Source: an uncultured Caulobacterales bacterium (GTDB lineage Bacteria > Pseudomonadota > Alphaproteobacteria > Caulobacterales > Maricaulaceae). Taken from it: a stretch of DNA of 64,000 nt. Shown piece after piece: positions 8,381-17,088 of the stretch (its first letter is position 1; the number at the start of each line of letters is the position of its first letter). A program made the translations under genes and the position numbers. Location: NCBI GenBank assembly GCA_938009235.1, contig CALLIK010000001.1:49418-113417 (forward strand). The letters are read 5' to 3'. The notes beneath the pieces were generated by a model that was given only the letters and a program-made list of their open reading frames with translations, had not been told where the DNA came from and did no database searches.

Positions 8381-8695
8381 ATGACTACAATAATCGTACT
8401 ATTCAATTTGAAAGCTGGCGTTAAGAAATCAGATTATAAGGCTTGGGCCAAAAACACTGACTTAAAAATTGTAAGAAATTTGGGTTCAATTGACCGCTTT
8501 GATGTGTTTGAAAACCTTGGCCTTTTAGGATCAGATGCAAAGCCCCCATATGAATATGTTGAGATGCTAGTCGTGAATGACATGGACGTCTTCGGTAAAG
8601 AAACATCATCCGACACAATGGCCTCTGTTGCGGCGCAATTCCAAGAACTTGCCGACAACCCAATCTTCATGATGACTAAAAATATCGAAGATTAA
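8381..8695 (+). CDS. REDY-like HapK family protein
   Basis: A 104-residue protein resembling the HapK (REDY-like) family: N-terminal MTTIIVLFNLKAGV strand, DYKAWAKNTDL helix, and the VRNLGSIDRFDVFENLGLLG segment, followed by a YVEMLVVND strand in a dimeric ferredoxin-like fold. HapK was named from the prodigiosin-type gene cluster of Hahella, where its role is unclear. The ATG at 8381 has AAGGGA upstream; an earlier in-frame ATG at 8288 gives an untypical leader. It is followed by a strong terminator. Here it may act on or bind an island substrate; it is not proof of prodiginine metabolism. Confidence 0.75.
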   Translation: MTTIIVLFNLKAGVKKSDYKAWAKNTDLKIVRNLGSIDRFDVFENLGLLGSDAKPPYEYVEMLVVNDMDVFGKETSSDTMASVAAQFQELADNPIFMMTKNIED

Positions 8696-8720
8696 ACTGA
8701 ACCAAAACTTATTTGCCAAT

Positions 8721-8755
8721 AAAAAAGGCGCTTGGATCACTCCAAGCGCCTTTTT
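8721..8755. terminator. Bidirectional rho-independent terminator
   Basis: A GGCGCTTGGA/TCCAAGCGCC stem with a four-base TCAC loop, flanked by A-run on the left and T-run on the right, so it can terminate both the HapK-like gene (rightward) and the DUF1838 gene (leftward). Confidence 0.92.
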
Positions 8756-8774
8756 CTTAAGTCTGATTTCAGCC

Positions 8775-9752
8775 TTACATTTTACGTGGTTTGGCCGGTG
8801 TTTGCTGACGGGCGTACCATTCGAGACTCGATAGGGATGGGCCATAGTCTTCGGTCGGTGCACTGAGGAATTTTGGATCAATGGCTTCGGCCGCATCAAT
8901 GATGTTCTGCGGAATGAAGTCCCAATGATCCCAAGCGCCTTGGTCGCAGACATACATACAATGTCCTGGTGCGCCGTCCATTAACAACCATGGGAACCAC
9001 GGTGTTTCTCTGACCCATGATCCGAAGAAAGATACTGACGTATTATCAGGGTCGCCCAATTGGTCACGGTCAATATAGTAGCGGAACATTTCTGAAACCC
9101 GGTTCATCGGTCCAGAGCTTTCACGCGGCCATTTGTCAGGTTGTAAGGCTGATGGGTAGAAGAGGTGAATATCTGATTCCAATAGAACCGTGTCGCCTTT
9201 TTCCTGCCATTTCAGCAAAAACGGAATTTTAGGTGGTTTCTTAGTGTTCAATCCGCCGTAGCTAGGCGGTTGCGGCTTAAACTCTCCAATGGTGAAGTTG
9301 AAAGGATCGTTTGCAATTGGAACCGTTTTGACAATTTCACCCGTATACGGGTTTTCAAGTTCTTCAAGAATTTCACCTGTTTCAAGGTCGGTATAAAAAC
9401 CGACTTCTCTCAGGAGTTTGCGCCAGCTACCGTCTTCGAGTTGAAGCAGCCGTGTAACTGAAAATCCCTCAAATCCGCAGATTTCGACATTCTTCTTGCC
9501 CGGGACAACGCCGATTGCTTTCCCTTTAAACCAGCCAATTTTCTCTTTAGTTGAATCAAGGTTTCCGGAGAGGCGGGCGTAGGCATCGCGATTCCATTTC
9601 GGATTTTTATAATCCAGCACAAGTGGCTTCTTAACCGCATATGTAGTTTGTTGCGATGAGCTCTGGCTACAGGCTGCGACCCCAGCAGCAGAGATGGCGG
9701 CTGCCCCTGTTAGTGCTTGTCGTCTACTGACGATTTTCTTGTCTAATGTCAT
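8775..9752 (-). CDS. DUF1838 family protein, Tat lipoprotein
   Basis: A 325-residue exported protein of the DUF1838 family, whose function is unknown. The N-terminus has a twin-arginine signal (SRRQALTG) followed by a hydrophobic stretch and a lipobox-like GVAACS, so it is probably folded before export and lipid-anchored. The mature part has the family pattern (GFEGFSVTRLLQL, YTDLETGEILEELENPYTGE, WPRESSGPMN, FFGSWVRETPWFPWLLM). AAAGGG precedes the ATG at 9752. A second DUF1838 protein is at 35012, with a Sec-type lipoprotein signal instead. In both cases the family accompanies TonB receptors and catabolic enzymes, hinting at a periplasmic step on the imported substrate. Confidence 0.85.
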   Translation of the reverse strand: MTLDKKIVSRRQALTGAAAISAAGVAACSQSSSQQTTYAVKKPLVLDYKNPKWNRDAYARLSGNLDSTKEKIGWFKGKAIGVVPGKKNVEICGFEGFSVTRLLQLEDGSWRKLLREVGFYTDLETGEILEELENPYTGEIVKTVPIANDPFNFTIGEFKPQPPSYGGLNTKKPPKIPFLLKWQEKGDTVLLESDIHLFYPSALQPDKWPRESSGPMNRVSEMFRYYIDRDQLGDPDNTSVSFFGSWVRETPWFPWLLMDGAPGHCMYVCDQGAWDHWDFIPQNIIDAAEAIDPKFLSAPTEDYGPSLSSLEWYARQQTPAKPRKM

Positions 9753-9971
9753 CGTTGTACCCTTTAGCTAACGTTCTAATTTTTTCTCACTTTAACAACA
9801 TCACTACGTGTGAATAAGTTCGTCGGATGTTTAGTCGTTAGGCGATTATGATTGATATCATGAGCCTTTCCATTGCGCCTCTCTATACTGAGAGTGAAAG
9901 AATTTCAGTGTGATTGAAGTGCACGATTTCGGACAATGTACTGGGATCGGTGACTGACTAAGGAGATGGTT
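9753..9971. promoter_or_regulatory. Divergent promoter region with small inverted repeat
   Basis: A 219-bp region between the leftward DUF1838 gene and the rightward catabolic operon. It contains ATGAT-TGAT-ATCAT at 9848-9861, a 5-bp inverted repeat that could be an operator. No promoter elements can be called with certainty. Confidence 0.35.
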
Positions 9972-10472
9972 TTGAACCTCGTTAAGACAAAAATGCCACA
10001 ACATGGCGGCTCAGAAGGCATCTGGGAGGGCGAGTATATTTATCAGGATGTTCAAGGCAAAGAGCTGGATCGTCACAAGTGTCGCCTGACTCATATTTTC
10101 CCTGACGACCGACCAAATGATTACGATCAGAGAAATCAATATGAGTGGGCGGATGGCAGGACTGAGGATTTCAAATTTTCTTTCACCATGACCGGTGATG
10201 ATGAAACTGGGTATAAAATGGGGTTTGAAAATGAACGGTCTAAAGGACTCGTTTGGGAAGAACCTTTGCGCATTGGCGATTTAGCGACAATTCGCGTATC
10301 TTGGCACAGAACAAATATTGAAGGTTACACACCTTTCGATGTGCCGTCAGCTATGATCCATGAATTGATTCAAATGGACAAGGATTACAAACATCGCGGC
10401 CGTGTCTGGCAGTGGTACCTCGATGGTGAATTGATCGGGCGTACCATCATCAAAGAGCGCCGCGTTGGGTAA
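9972..10472 (+). CDS. Lipocalin-like protein (DUF3598-like)
   Basis: A 166-residue cytosolic protein, rich in aromatic beta strands: GIWEGEYIYQD near the N-terminus, HKCRLTHIFPDD, FKFSFTMTGDD, and the terminal RGRVWQWYLDGELIGRTIIKE. This pattern resembles DUF3598/lipocalin-like barrels, but the assignment is tentative. An ATG at 9966 abuts AAGGAG (9960-9965) with no spacing, whereas the in-frame TTG at 9972 has correct spacing, so TTG is the likely start. It is the first gene of a co-directional series running to 17062, directly before a methyltransferase. Role unknown; a small-molecule-binding or isomerase function would fit. Confidence 0.6.
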   Translation: MNLVKTKMPQHGGSEGIWEGEYIYQDVQGKELDRHKCRLTHIFPDDRPNDYDQRNQYEWADGRTEDFKFSFTMTGDDETGYKMGFENERSKGLVWEEPLRIGDLATIRVSWHRTNIEGYTPFDVPSAMIHELIQMDKDYKHRGRVWQWYLDGELIGRTIIKERRVG

Positions 10473-10508
10473 TCCGATTTAATCTCTCCTTTTTCGTAGG
10501 TGGTCGAT

Positions 10509-11708
10509 ATGAGTACAGTAGACACTAAGACGACACCCGTAGCAGCCGATGTGCCACCTCCAATTACAGAGGCGACACAGCATGGTGTCTATCCAAAGAT
10601 GTCGCATGACGAACGGGCGCGGTTTAATTTTGAAGCCTGTCTCTACAAAACGATTTCAAAGCAAATTGCACCTGGTAACGCGCTTGCCTATGAAAAGCGC
10701 GTTCTGCCTAAATTTGAAAAAGAGAACAGCCGTAAGCCTGAAACGCGCCACGATGTGCGTAAGGCTATGAATAAAGACCCGCTGCATAATTTCTGGGGCG
10801 CTTTACGGCGCAACACAATGGAGATGCGGCAGGTCAATGGTCAACACGTCACGTTGCGACAGCTTGATGATTTGGCGCATCGCGCAGCAGAGATCAATGC
10901 AGGTTCAAACCGTCTTATGCTTGATCCCTCCGTAGAGGTTCCAGCCTATGTGAAAGCCGTAGATCACCATTGCATGCCGGGGAGTTATCATCGCGAATTG
11001 ATAGAGGGCGATGTGTCGCCTGCTGCCAATTATGACGCTGGATTTTTTATCACGACAGGCGGCACGATTGGCGGGCTTTGTGATGGAGCAGGCGAGTCTA
11101 TCGCGCAATGGCTCAAAGATCAGGATGCGAATTTTAAGCCAAAACGTATTTTGGATATTGGTTGTGCGCTTGGGAATAGTCTTCTTCCAATTGCGCAAGC
11201 CTTCCCTGAGGCAGATATCGTTGCCATAGATATTTCGGCCCCAATGCTGCGTTACGGCCATGCACGTGCGACATCATTAGGCGTTAAAAACATAACCTTC
11301 ATGCAGATGTCGGGAGAGGATTTATCTACCTTTGCGGATGGTAGTTTTGATTTTGTCATGACCTCTATTTTCCTGCACGAACTATCGACTAAATCCTTAC
11401 CGAAAATCATGCGCGAAGGTTACCGTGTGTTGTCGGGCGGCGGCGCTATGCTTCACCTCGAACAGCCGCAATATGGTGATGATATGCCAGTATATGAGCA
11501 GTTCATTCGGGATTGGGATTCTTATAATAATAACGAACCTTTCTGGTCGGCTATGCATGAGATTGATCTGGATGAACTCTTAGTGGGTCTAGGGTTTGCC
11601 CCGGAGAGTATTTCTCATGCCGCTCTTCGCTCAGGTGATTTCGATATGACCAATGAAGATCATGGGCGTTCGCCGGCTTGGCATGCCTATGTCGCTAAAA
11701 AGGCGTAA
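10509..11708 (+). CDS. Class I SAM-dependent methyltransferase with N-terminal extension (paralogue 1)
   Basis: A 399-residue protein. The C-terminal half is a Rossmann-fold methyltransferase: motif I ILDIGCALGNSLLPIA, the acidic AIDIS strand, SFDFVMTSIFLHEL, and YRVLSGGGAMLHLE. About 200 residues precede it with no recognised domain; this part shares RHDVRKAMNKDP-type and VDHHCMPGSYH-type segments with the paralogue at 18777. Both also share YNNEPFWxAM near the C-terminus. The gene is followed three bases later by a small protein that also has a paralogue after the second methyltransferase. GTG at 10500 is in frame, but ATG at 10509 after AGGTGG is better. Substrate unknown. Confidence 0.85.
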   Translation: MSTVDTKTTPVAADVPPPITEATQHGVYPKMSHDERARFNFEACLYKTISKQIAPGNALAYEKRVLPKFEKENSRKPETRHDVRKAMNKDPLHNFWGALRRNTMEMRQVNGQHVTLRQLDDLAHRAAEINAGSNRLMLDPSVEVPAYVKAVDHHCMPGSYHRELIEGDVSPAANYDAGFFITTGGTIGGLCDGAGESIAQWLKDQDANFKPKRILDIGCALGNSLLPIAQAFPEADIVAIDISAPMLRYGHARATSLGVKNITFMQMSGEDLSTFADGSFDFVMTSIFLHELSTKSLPKIMREGYRVLSGGGAMLHLEQPQYGDDMPVYEQFIRDWDSYNNNEPFWSAMHEIDLDELLVGLGFAPESISHAALRSGDFDMTNEDHGRSPAWHAYVAKKA

Positions 11709-11711
11709 GTA

Positions 11712-12071
11712 ATGCTATCTCCAACAGATATTCAAAATCTTGCGCTTAATAAAGCCAAGGGAAAACGTCCGAAATATTTAAATGAAAATGCGAATGACCA
11801 TCTGCTGTCCATAGTGATGGTTTTGGCGGAAGAGTTAGCTGTGACGCGTGAGCGGGCAGATACCTTGGAACGCATTCTAGAGGCTCAAGGCGTGATTTCA
11901 CGCGATCAAATTGAAACTTATGTTCCCGCAACGGACGTGGGTGTTGAACGTCAAATCGAGCATTCCGGACTTATCTCTAGATTGCTTAGGTCCTTGCGGC
12001 ATGAGGTTGATGCACTTTCTGGTGACAATAAATCGACAGAAGAAATCGTCGATTTTCTTAAAAATAACTAG
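11712..12071 (+). CDS. Small helical partner of the methyltransferase (paralogue 1)
   Basis: A 119-residue mostly helical protein, three bases after the methyltransferase and probably co-translated. A conserved N-terminal stretch (KGKRPKYLNENANDHLLSI) is followed by a heptad-like helix (VLAEELAVTRERADTLERIL), EAQGVISRDQIE, and an amphipathic C-terminal helix. The protein at 20025 aligns over its whole length (RGKRPKIYDHQGLDHLMAI, VAVLRDRIDLVERV, ESKGVIIQDEIE). The two gene pairs therefore form a duplicated two-gene cassette. No known family was recognised; an obligate subunit or chaperone of the methyltransferase is the natural guess. Confidence 0.75.
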   Translation: MLSPTDIQNLALNKAKGKRPKYLNENANDHLLSIVMVLAEELAVTRERADTLERILEAQGVISRDQIETYVPATDVGVERQIEHSGLISRLLRSLRHEVDALSGDNKSTEEIVDFLKNN

Positions 12072-12080
12072 GCTTTACTT

Positions 12081-13496
12081 ATGTCCAAGACTTCAGCCGC
12101 TATCCCTGATGAGCTTGGCTCGCGCACGCGTAGTGTAGAGACAAGTCTCGCCATTGTTGATTTTGCAATCTCAACGAAATTTGAGGACCTCTCGCCTGAA
12201 GCCATAAAATATCTGAAGATTTTTATCATGGATACATTGGCTGTCGGCGTGGCGGGACGCTGTTCGGCTGGGTCTGATATTCTGGTCAAATCTGTCGAGA
12301 GTTGGGGGCAGGGTGACCAAGCTCGCGTTATTGGGATGCCTGGTGTTCGTGCGCCCGCACCAACGGCGGCGTTTCTCAATGGCTATAATATACATGCGCT
12401 TGAGTGGGACGGGCTTCACGAATTTTCAGTTGTGATCGCATTATGTGTGCCGATGGCTGCCATGATGGCTGAAGCTGAACAGAACCCTGTTTCGGGCAAA
12501 GACTTTATGACGGCGTTTTGTGTGGCTGTTGAAGTGGCCGTGACGCTCGGTGGGGCGTCTGAAACTTCGCCGCGCTTTTTCAGACCTGCTGTCGCGGGTA
12601 TGATGGGCGCCGCCATGGGTCTTGCGAAAATGCGAGGCTATTCGCGGGAGCAAACGTTACAAGTTTTAGGGCTGGCTTATTCTCAAGCGTCCGGAACCAT
12701 GCAGGCGCATTGGGAAGGCGTAATGATGTTAGCCATGCAAGTCGGCGTCTCGTCTCGTGCCGCTATATGCGCTGTAGATATGGCTGCCGCAGGCGCGCAG
12801 GCCCCCGTTGATGTGTTGCTCGGAAAGTTTGGGTTTTTCACCCTGATCGAGACAGCCGATAATATTGACGCGGCGCTTGCCGCTATGGGCGGGGAAGGTG
12901 ACAATGTCTGGAAAATTACTGAGACGGCGCATAAGCCATATCCTGCGGGCAGAGCTACACAATCCGTCCTGACGATGTTCAATGAAATTTTTGCGAAGCA
13001 TGAGATTGACGTAAACGAAATTGAAGAAATTAAAGTCGAGGTTCCCCCTTTGATTAGGCTTTTGGTGGGTCGTCCACTCATGGAGACTATGACGTCCTCT
13101 TATGCGCGGCTTTGCCTAAAATATGTTGGACCCATGAGGCTCTTGAATGGGGGCATTGATCCAAGGCTTTATCCTGAAGGCACGGGAGCGAGTGATGCGA
13201 TTAAAGAGCTGGGCGAGCGATTTAATATTGTATTGAATGATACCACGGACCCTAATGCTTTGGGGCCGCAATCCTGCACGATTAAGCTGAAATCAGGCAA
13301 AGAATATAAAGCACATTGCGCTGTGCCCTACGGCTCACCTGGAAACCGTATGGATAAAGCGGCGCGTGAGGAAAAGGTCCGCACGTGTTTTGAAGTTGGA
13401 GGCCGAACGGCTGACCCGCAAGCCTTGATCGACGGTATAGAGCTTATTGAAGATATGAAAGACGTGCGCGTGTTGTTTTCAACCGTTTGCGATTAA
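12081..13496 (+). CDS. MmgE/PrpD family protein
   Basis: A 471-residue member of the MmgE/PrpD family, which includes 2-methylcitrate dehydratase and itaconate/aconitate-type enzymes. Visible hallmarks are the helical N-terminal domain (FIMDTLAVGVAG), AAFLNGYNIHALEWDGLHE, the helix-rich core with GAAMGLAKMRGYSREQTLQVLGLAYSQ segments, and the conserved HKPYPAGRATQ stretch. The length is typical (450-500 aa). A dehydratase or cis-trans isomerase step on a tricarboxylate-like or branched acid is expected, but substrate cannot be read from sequence. It lies nine bases after the small partner protein and overlaps no gene. Confidence 0.88.
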   Translation: MSKTSAAIPDELGSRTRSVETSLAIVDFAISTKFEDLSPEAIKYLKIFIMDTLAVGVAGRCSAGSDILVKSVESWGQGDQARVIGMPGVRAPAPTAAFLNGYNIHALEWDGLHEFSVVIALCVPMAAMMAEAEQNPVSGKDFMTAFCVAVEVAVTLGGASETSPRFFRPAVAGMMGAAMGLAKMRGYSREQTLQVLGLAYSQASGTMQAHWEGVMMLAMQVGVSSRAAICAVDMAAAGAQAPVDVLLGKFGFFTLIETADNIDAALAAMGGEGDNVWKITETAHKPYPAGRATQSVLTMFNEIFAKHEIDVNEIEEIKVEVPPLIRLLVGRPLMETMTSSYARLCLKYVGPMRLLNGGIDPRLYPEGTGASDAIKELGERFNIVLNDTTDPNALGPQSCTIKLKSGKEYKAHCAVPYGSPGNRMDKAAREEKVRTCFEVGGRTADPQALIDGIELIEDMKDVRVLFSTVCD

Positions 13497-13507
13497 GGGA
13501 ATTTGAA

Positions 13508-13918
13508 ATGGATTTGACAAGAGAACAGCTCATTAAAATGGCCGTGGATAAATACTTTATCGGTGCCAACGAAAATGATGCTAAAAAAATGTGCAGCGTC
13601 TTATCTGATGATTGCGTAATGCGGTTTACGGCGGCCAAATATCGTTACGATGACCATGACGCCATTATGATTCACTTGAATGAATTTACGTCGACCTACA
13701 AAGTCGTCAACTTCCATAACTTTGTGAATGTTGTCGATGTGAAATCGCAATCCATTGCTGTGCGCTTTCAAGTCGACCTCGAAGATCATGACGGAGAAAA
13801 GCTGTCCATGAGCAATTGCAATTTTTTCCAAGCGAATGAAGACGGCTTATTCAATGACTGCTTGATCTTTAATAGCGCCCCTTTGCAAAAGGGATTTGAG
13901 GCAGGGAGCGCCGTTTAG
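13508..13918 (+). CDS. SnoaL/NTF2-like protein
   Basis: A 136-residue protein with the NTF2-like cone pattern: MDLTREQLIKMAVDKYFIG helix, a DAKKMCSVLSDDCVMRF turn-strand, YDDHDAIMIHLNEF, then three long strands (FHNFVNVVDV, AVRFQVDLED, MSNCNFFQ). These small proteins act as isomerases, hydratases or polyketide-ring enzymes. ATG at 13508 follows AAGGGA (13495-13500) and overlaps nothing; an upstream ATG at 13487 is less likely. It lies between MmgE/PrpD and the MFS transporter in the same operon, so a small isomerase or hydrolase step is plausible. Confidence 0.7.
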   Translation: MDLTREQLIKMAVDKYFIGANENDAKKMCSVLSDDCVMRFTAAKYRYDDHDAIMIHLNEFTSTYKVVNFHNFVNVVDVKSQSIAVRFQVDLEDHDGEKLSMSNCNFFQANEDGLFNDCLIFNSAPLQKGFEAGSAV

Positions 13919-14007
13919 TCGTTCGGCTGGCGAATAGAGTGAAGTGGAGGACGCGTAGAGAGCTGCGCTTGCTTAAAGTCAGGATTAAGAAAATTTAGGG
14001 GAAGACT

Positions 14008-15267
14008 ATGTCTAATGCGATTGAGGCAAAAAACGAGTTTTCAGACGGATGGAAACTCATTTTCGCGTCCTTTATTGGTATGATGGCAGGTCTAACAGCA
14101 TTGCCTTTTTATACCTATGGTATCTTTGCCATCCCTCTTGAAGTGGAATTTGGTTGGACACGTGCTCAGTCGCAAAGTGGGCTTTTGTTCCAAACTATAG
14201 GGGTCCTTGCCGTGCTTCCCATTTTGGGATGGGCCTGCGATCGGCATGGTGTACGAAAAATAGCGATTGGTTCAATGGCACTTTTCGCAATCGGTTTTGC
14301 AATGATGGCGCTGAATAACGGAAGCCTCTGGCAATACTACGCAACGGCTCTTTGTTTTGGCGTTGCGGGTGTTGGGACTCTGCCCATAACATGGACCCGG
14401 GCTATCAATGCCGCTTTTGATAAAAACCGTGGGCTTGCGCTTGGGCTTGCACTGACTGGTACCGGCGCGACAGGCATCATTACACCAATTATAGCAGGTT
14501 GGTTTATTGAAAATCATGGGTGGCGTTCTGCTTATATTGCGCTTGCGGCTTTGCCTGCACTCATTGGGCTGCCTATCGTCATTCTCCTTTTCAAAGAAAA
14601 AATCGTCTCCACAAAAGATAAAATTATTTTAAATTCCAAATTAACAGGGAAGACATACCAAGCCGCCCTTAAAGATCATCGATTTTGGTTAATTGCTATT
14701 GGCTTCATGGTCATATCCTTCGGTATTGGCGGGACCATACAAAACTTGGTACCGTTCTATATCGGAACAGGTTACTCGCCAATCCAAGCTGGTGCTTTCA
14801 TGAGTGTGATTGGTATGTCTGTAATTGTCGGACGGATCAGCACAGGTTTCTTCTTGGACCGTTTTTGGGGGCCAGGTGTTGCGGCAGCTTTGATGGCCTT
14901 GCCTGCGATTTCATGCTTCATTCTATCTTCCGGTAATCCTTCGGTTTTCATGGCTTATTTTTCGACCATATTAATTGGGCTCGCTGCGGGTGCTGAATTT
15001 GATATTATTGCCTATCTAGCCTCCCGTTATTTTGGTTTGAAGAACTACAGCAAAATTTACAGTTTGCTTTACGCCGCATTTGCGATTGGCGCAGCTATGG
15101 CGCCGGGTATTTTTGGATATACCTATGATACCTTGGGCAATTACAACGCTGTGTTCTTAATCAGCGCGGTCCTCTTTCTTATTGGGAGTCTTATGTTGTT
15201 GCCATTGGGGAAGTATCCTGATTTTGGACCTATCGAGACAGACTCTCCAGTAGAAGAATTTCTGTAA
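14008..15267 (+). CDS. MFS transporter, monocarboxylate/oxalate-formate antiporter-like
   Basis: A 419-residue inner-membrane carrier with about twelve membrane segments. The cytosolic loop between segments 2 and 3 has a GxxxDRxGxRK-type motif (GWACDRHGVRK), the MFS signature. The FASFIGMMAGLTALPFYTYG start and the GWTRAQSQSG loop resemble the oxalate/formate antiporter and monocarboxylate group. AGGGGAAG precedes the ATG. Its stop overlaps the next start by one base (TAATG), implying translational coupling to the VOC protein. It should import or export a carboxylate of the pathway. Confidence 0.9.
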   Translation: MSNAIEAKNEFSDGWKLIFASFIGMMAGLTALPFYTYGIFAIPLEVEFGWTRAQSQSGLLFQTIGVLAVLPILGWACDRHGVRKIAIGSMALFAIGFAMMALNNGSLWQYYATALCFGVAGVGTLPITWTRAINAAFDKNRGLALGLALTGTGATGIITPIIAGWFIENHGWRSAYIALAALPALIGLPIVILLFKEKIVSTKDKIILNSKLTGKTYQAALKDHRFWLIAIGFMVISFGIGGTIQNLVPFYIGTGYSPIQAGAFMSVIGMSVIVGRISTGFFLDRFWGPGVAAALMALPAISCFILSSGNPSVFMAYFSTILIGLAAGAEFDIIAYLASRYFGLKNYSKIYSLLYAAFAIGAAMAPGIFGYTYDTLGNYNAVFLISAVLFLIGSLMLLPLGKYPDFGPIETDSPVEEFL

Positions 15268-16190
15268 TGTCTATCAATTTTGACAGAACTAATCCCCTAA
15301 ATGCGACGCGCCATCCTGTTATGGCTACTATTGCAACGGCTAATTTTGACGCGGCTCTGAGTGCCTATCAATCAGTTTTGGAATATGAGCTGATCGAAAC
15401 GACAACTTTGTCGGTTGAAATGGCAGGGCATTGGGGGCTCGCAGCTCTTGCGGGTGCACGCTTGGCGTTGATGCGCCCTAAAAGCGGCGCGCCTGTATTC
15501 TTCCGCTTTGTAGAGATCGCAAACAAGACACCTCGCGGACCTGCCTGCGGATGGTTCGCGTTGGAGATTTGTGTCAGGGACGTTGAGGCGCTTTATCAGC
15601 ACTTAATCGGAAGCAAAGGTTTTACGCCCTTTGCAGAGCCAATGCCGTTAGCATTTACTGACCGTGTTTATCCGATGCAGTGTAAGGGGCCTTCAGGCGA
15701 AATCATCTATCTCAATCAAGTGCGGGGCAGTCTGCCTGATATTGATTTGCCGATTGCAAGTTCAATCGTCGATCATCTGTTCATCGCAATCTTGAGCGCG
15801 CCAGATATGGAAGCCGCGAATGAATTTTATAGTGACGCTTTAGATATGACCGTGAATGAACGTCACGAAATTGCTTATAAGACAATCAACCGTGTGCATG
15901 GTTTGCCGCTAGAAACGCTTCACAAACTCTCGACATTAGGCGGACCTCGTCAAGTGGCTCTTGAGGTTGATCAATTCCCAGGACTTGCGAACACGCCACG
16001 AGCTGTAATGGCTGAGACGATAGGTGAGGGCATTCTGATGGTCTCTTTTGCAACCAAGGCGCTTGATGACGCATCTGTAGAGACGATTTCAGATCAACCT
16101 GCGAGTTTTGACACGGTACCTTATAATGGCGCGCGGAGTGTTGTTCTACTTGGGCCTGCTGCTGAACGCACGGAACTCATAGAGCTATAG
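15267..16190 (+). CDS. Two-domain VOC (glyoxalase/dioxygenase fold) protein
   Basis: A 307-residue protein with two vicinal-oxygen-chelate units, about residues 15-150 and 165-300. Each shows the ATANFDAALSAYQSVLEYE-type opening (second copy: FIAILSAPDMEAANEFYSD) and a closing strand. Two-domain VOC proteins include extradiol dioxygenases, glyoxalases and fosfomycin-resistance-like enzymes; the complete metal triad was not established here, so the reaction is undetermined. The start overlaps the transporter stop by one base. Located between transporter and SDR, it is probably a catabolic enzyme. Confidence 0.75.
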   Translation: MSINFDRTNPLNATRHPVMATIATANFDAALSAYQSVLEYELIETTTLSVEMAGHWGLAALAGARLALMRPKSGAPVFFRFVEIANKTPRGPACGWFALEICVRDVEALYQHLIGSKGFTPFAEPMPLAFTDRVYPMQCKGPSGEIIYLNQVRGSLPDIDLPIASSIVDHLFIAILSAPDMEAANEFYSDALDMTVNERHEIAYKTINRVHGLPLETLHKLSTLGGPRQVALEVDQFPGLANTPRAVMAETIGEGILMVSFATKALDDASVETISDQPASFDTVPYNGARSVVLLGPAAERTELIEL

Positions 16191-16228
16191 TTTTAAAGTC
16201 TGCGACTCCAAAATCACAAAGGACTATC

Positions 16229-17062
16229 ATGGGTAAATTTTCTGGAAAAACTGCCGTCATTACGGGATCAGGTCGTGAAAAAGGTCTCGGCCAAGCTATC
16301 GCGATTAAGCTGGCCTCTGAAGGCGCGAACATTGTCGTCTCCGACATTGGGCGTTCACGAGATAAGGCAACTGAGGATATCCATATTGGCTCTACAGATG
16401 CGATGGAGGCTGTCGCAGAAGATCTACGAAAATATGGCGTCAATGTCACAACATGTGTAGCTGATGTACGTGTTCAGACAGACATGCAAGCCTTGGCCGC
16501 CCACGCAGTCGCGGAACATGGGTCGCTCGATATATGGATCAATAATGCCGGCATCGGGTATATCATGAGTTCAATTTTTGACGTGACAGAAGATGATTGG
16601 CGCGCCGTGATTGATGTGAATTTAACAGGATGTTTCTGGGGGCTTCAAGCCGCGGCCAAAGTTATGGTGGACCAAAAATCAGGCGGACGAATAATCAATA
16701 TTGCGAGCCAAGCCGCTAAGTCAGGGTTCCCTTTTGCGCAGGCTTATTGCGCGTCCAAGCATGGCCTTGTTGGGCTTACGCGCTCCGCGTCGATAGAGTT
16801 GGGACCAGAGAACATTACGGTCAATAATGTCTGCCCGAACCATGTCACAACGGGGCTAGGGGCTTGGCAAAACAAATTTACCTCTGAGGCTCTCGGCCTA
16901 ACAGAGGAAGAATATCTACAGCGTATGAGGGATAAAATTCCTATGCGGCGCGTCGGCATGCCCGAAGACACAGCCAATGCCGTTGCGTTTCTGTGTTCCG
17001 ACGATGCTGGTTATATCACAGGCGAGAGTTTGAATGTGTCAGGCGGAGAAGAGCCTCACTAA
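16229..17062 (+). CDS. Short-chain dehydrogenase/reductase
   Basis: A 277-residue classical SDR. The nucleotide motif is TGSGREKGLGQAIA, followed by NNAGIG, the catalytic Ser in NIASQAAKSG, and the YCASK active site (Tyr-x3-Lys). The C-terminal GESLNVSGGEEPH is typical. An acidic residue after the second strand (VSDIG) suggests NAD preference. AAAGGA precedes the ATG. It is the last gene of the 9972-17062 series and faces an ALDH on the other strand; an alcohol to aldehyde or ketone oxidation feeding that ALDH is a natural reading. Confidence 0.93.
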   Translation: MGKFSGKTAVITGSGREKGLGQAIAIKLASEGANIVVSDIGRSRDKATEDIHIGSTDAMEAVAEDLRKYGVNVTTCVADVRVQTDMQALAAHAVAEHGSLDIWINNAGIGYIMSSIFDVTEDDWRAVIDVNLTGCFWGLQAAAKVMVDQKSGGRIINIASQAAKSGFPFAQAYCASKHGLVGLTRSASIELGPENITVNNVCPNHVTTGLGAWQNKFTSEALGLTEEEYLQRMRDKIPMRRVGMPEDTANAVAFLCSDDAGYITGESLNVSGGEEPH

Positions 17063-17088
17063 AAGGCTTTTCTTTAGTCTTGCGCGGT

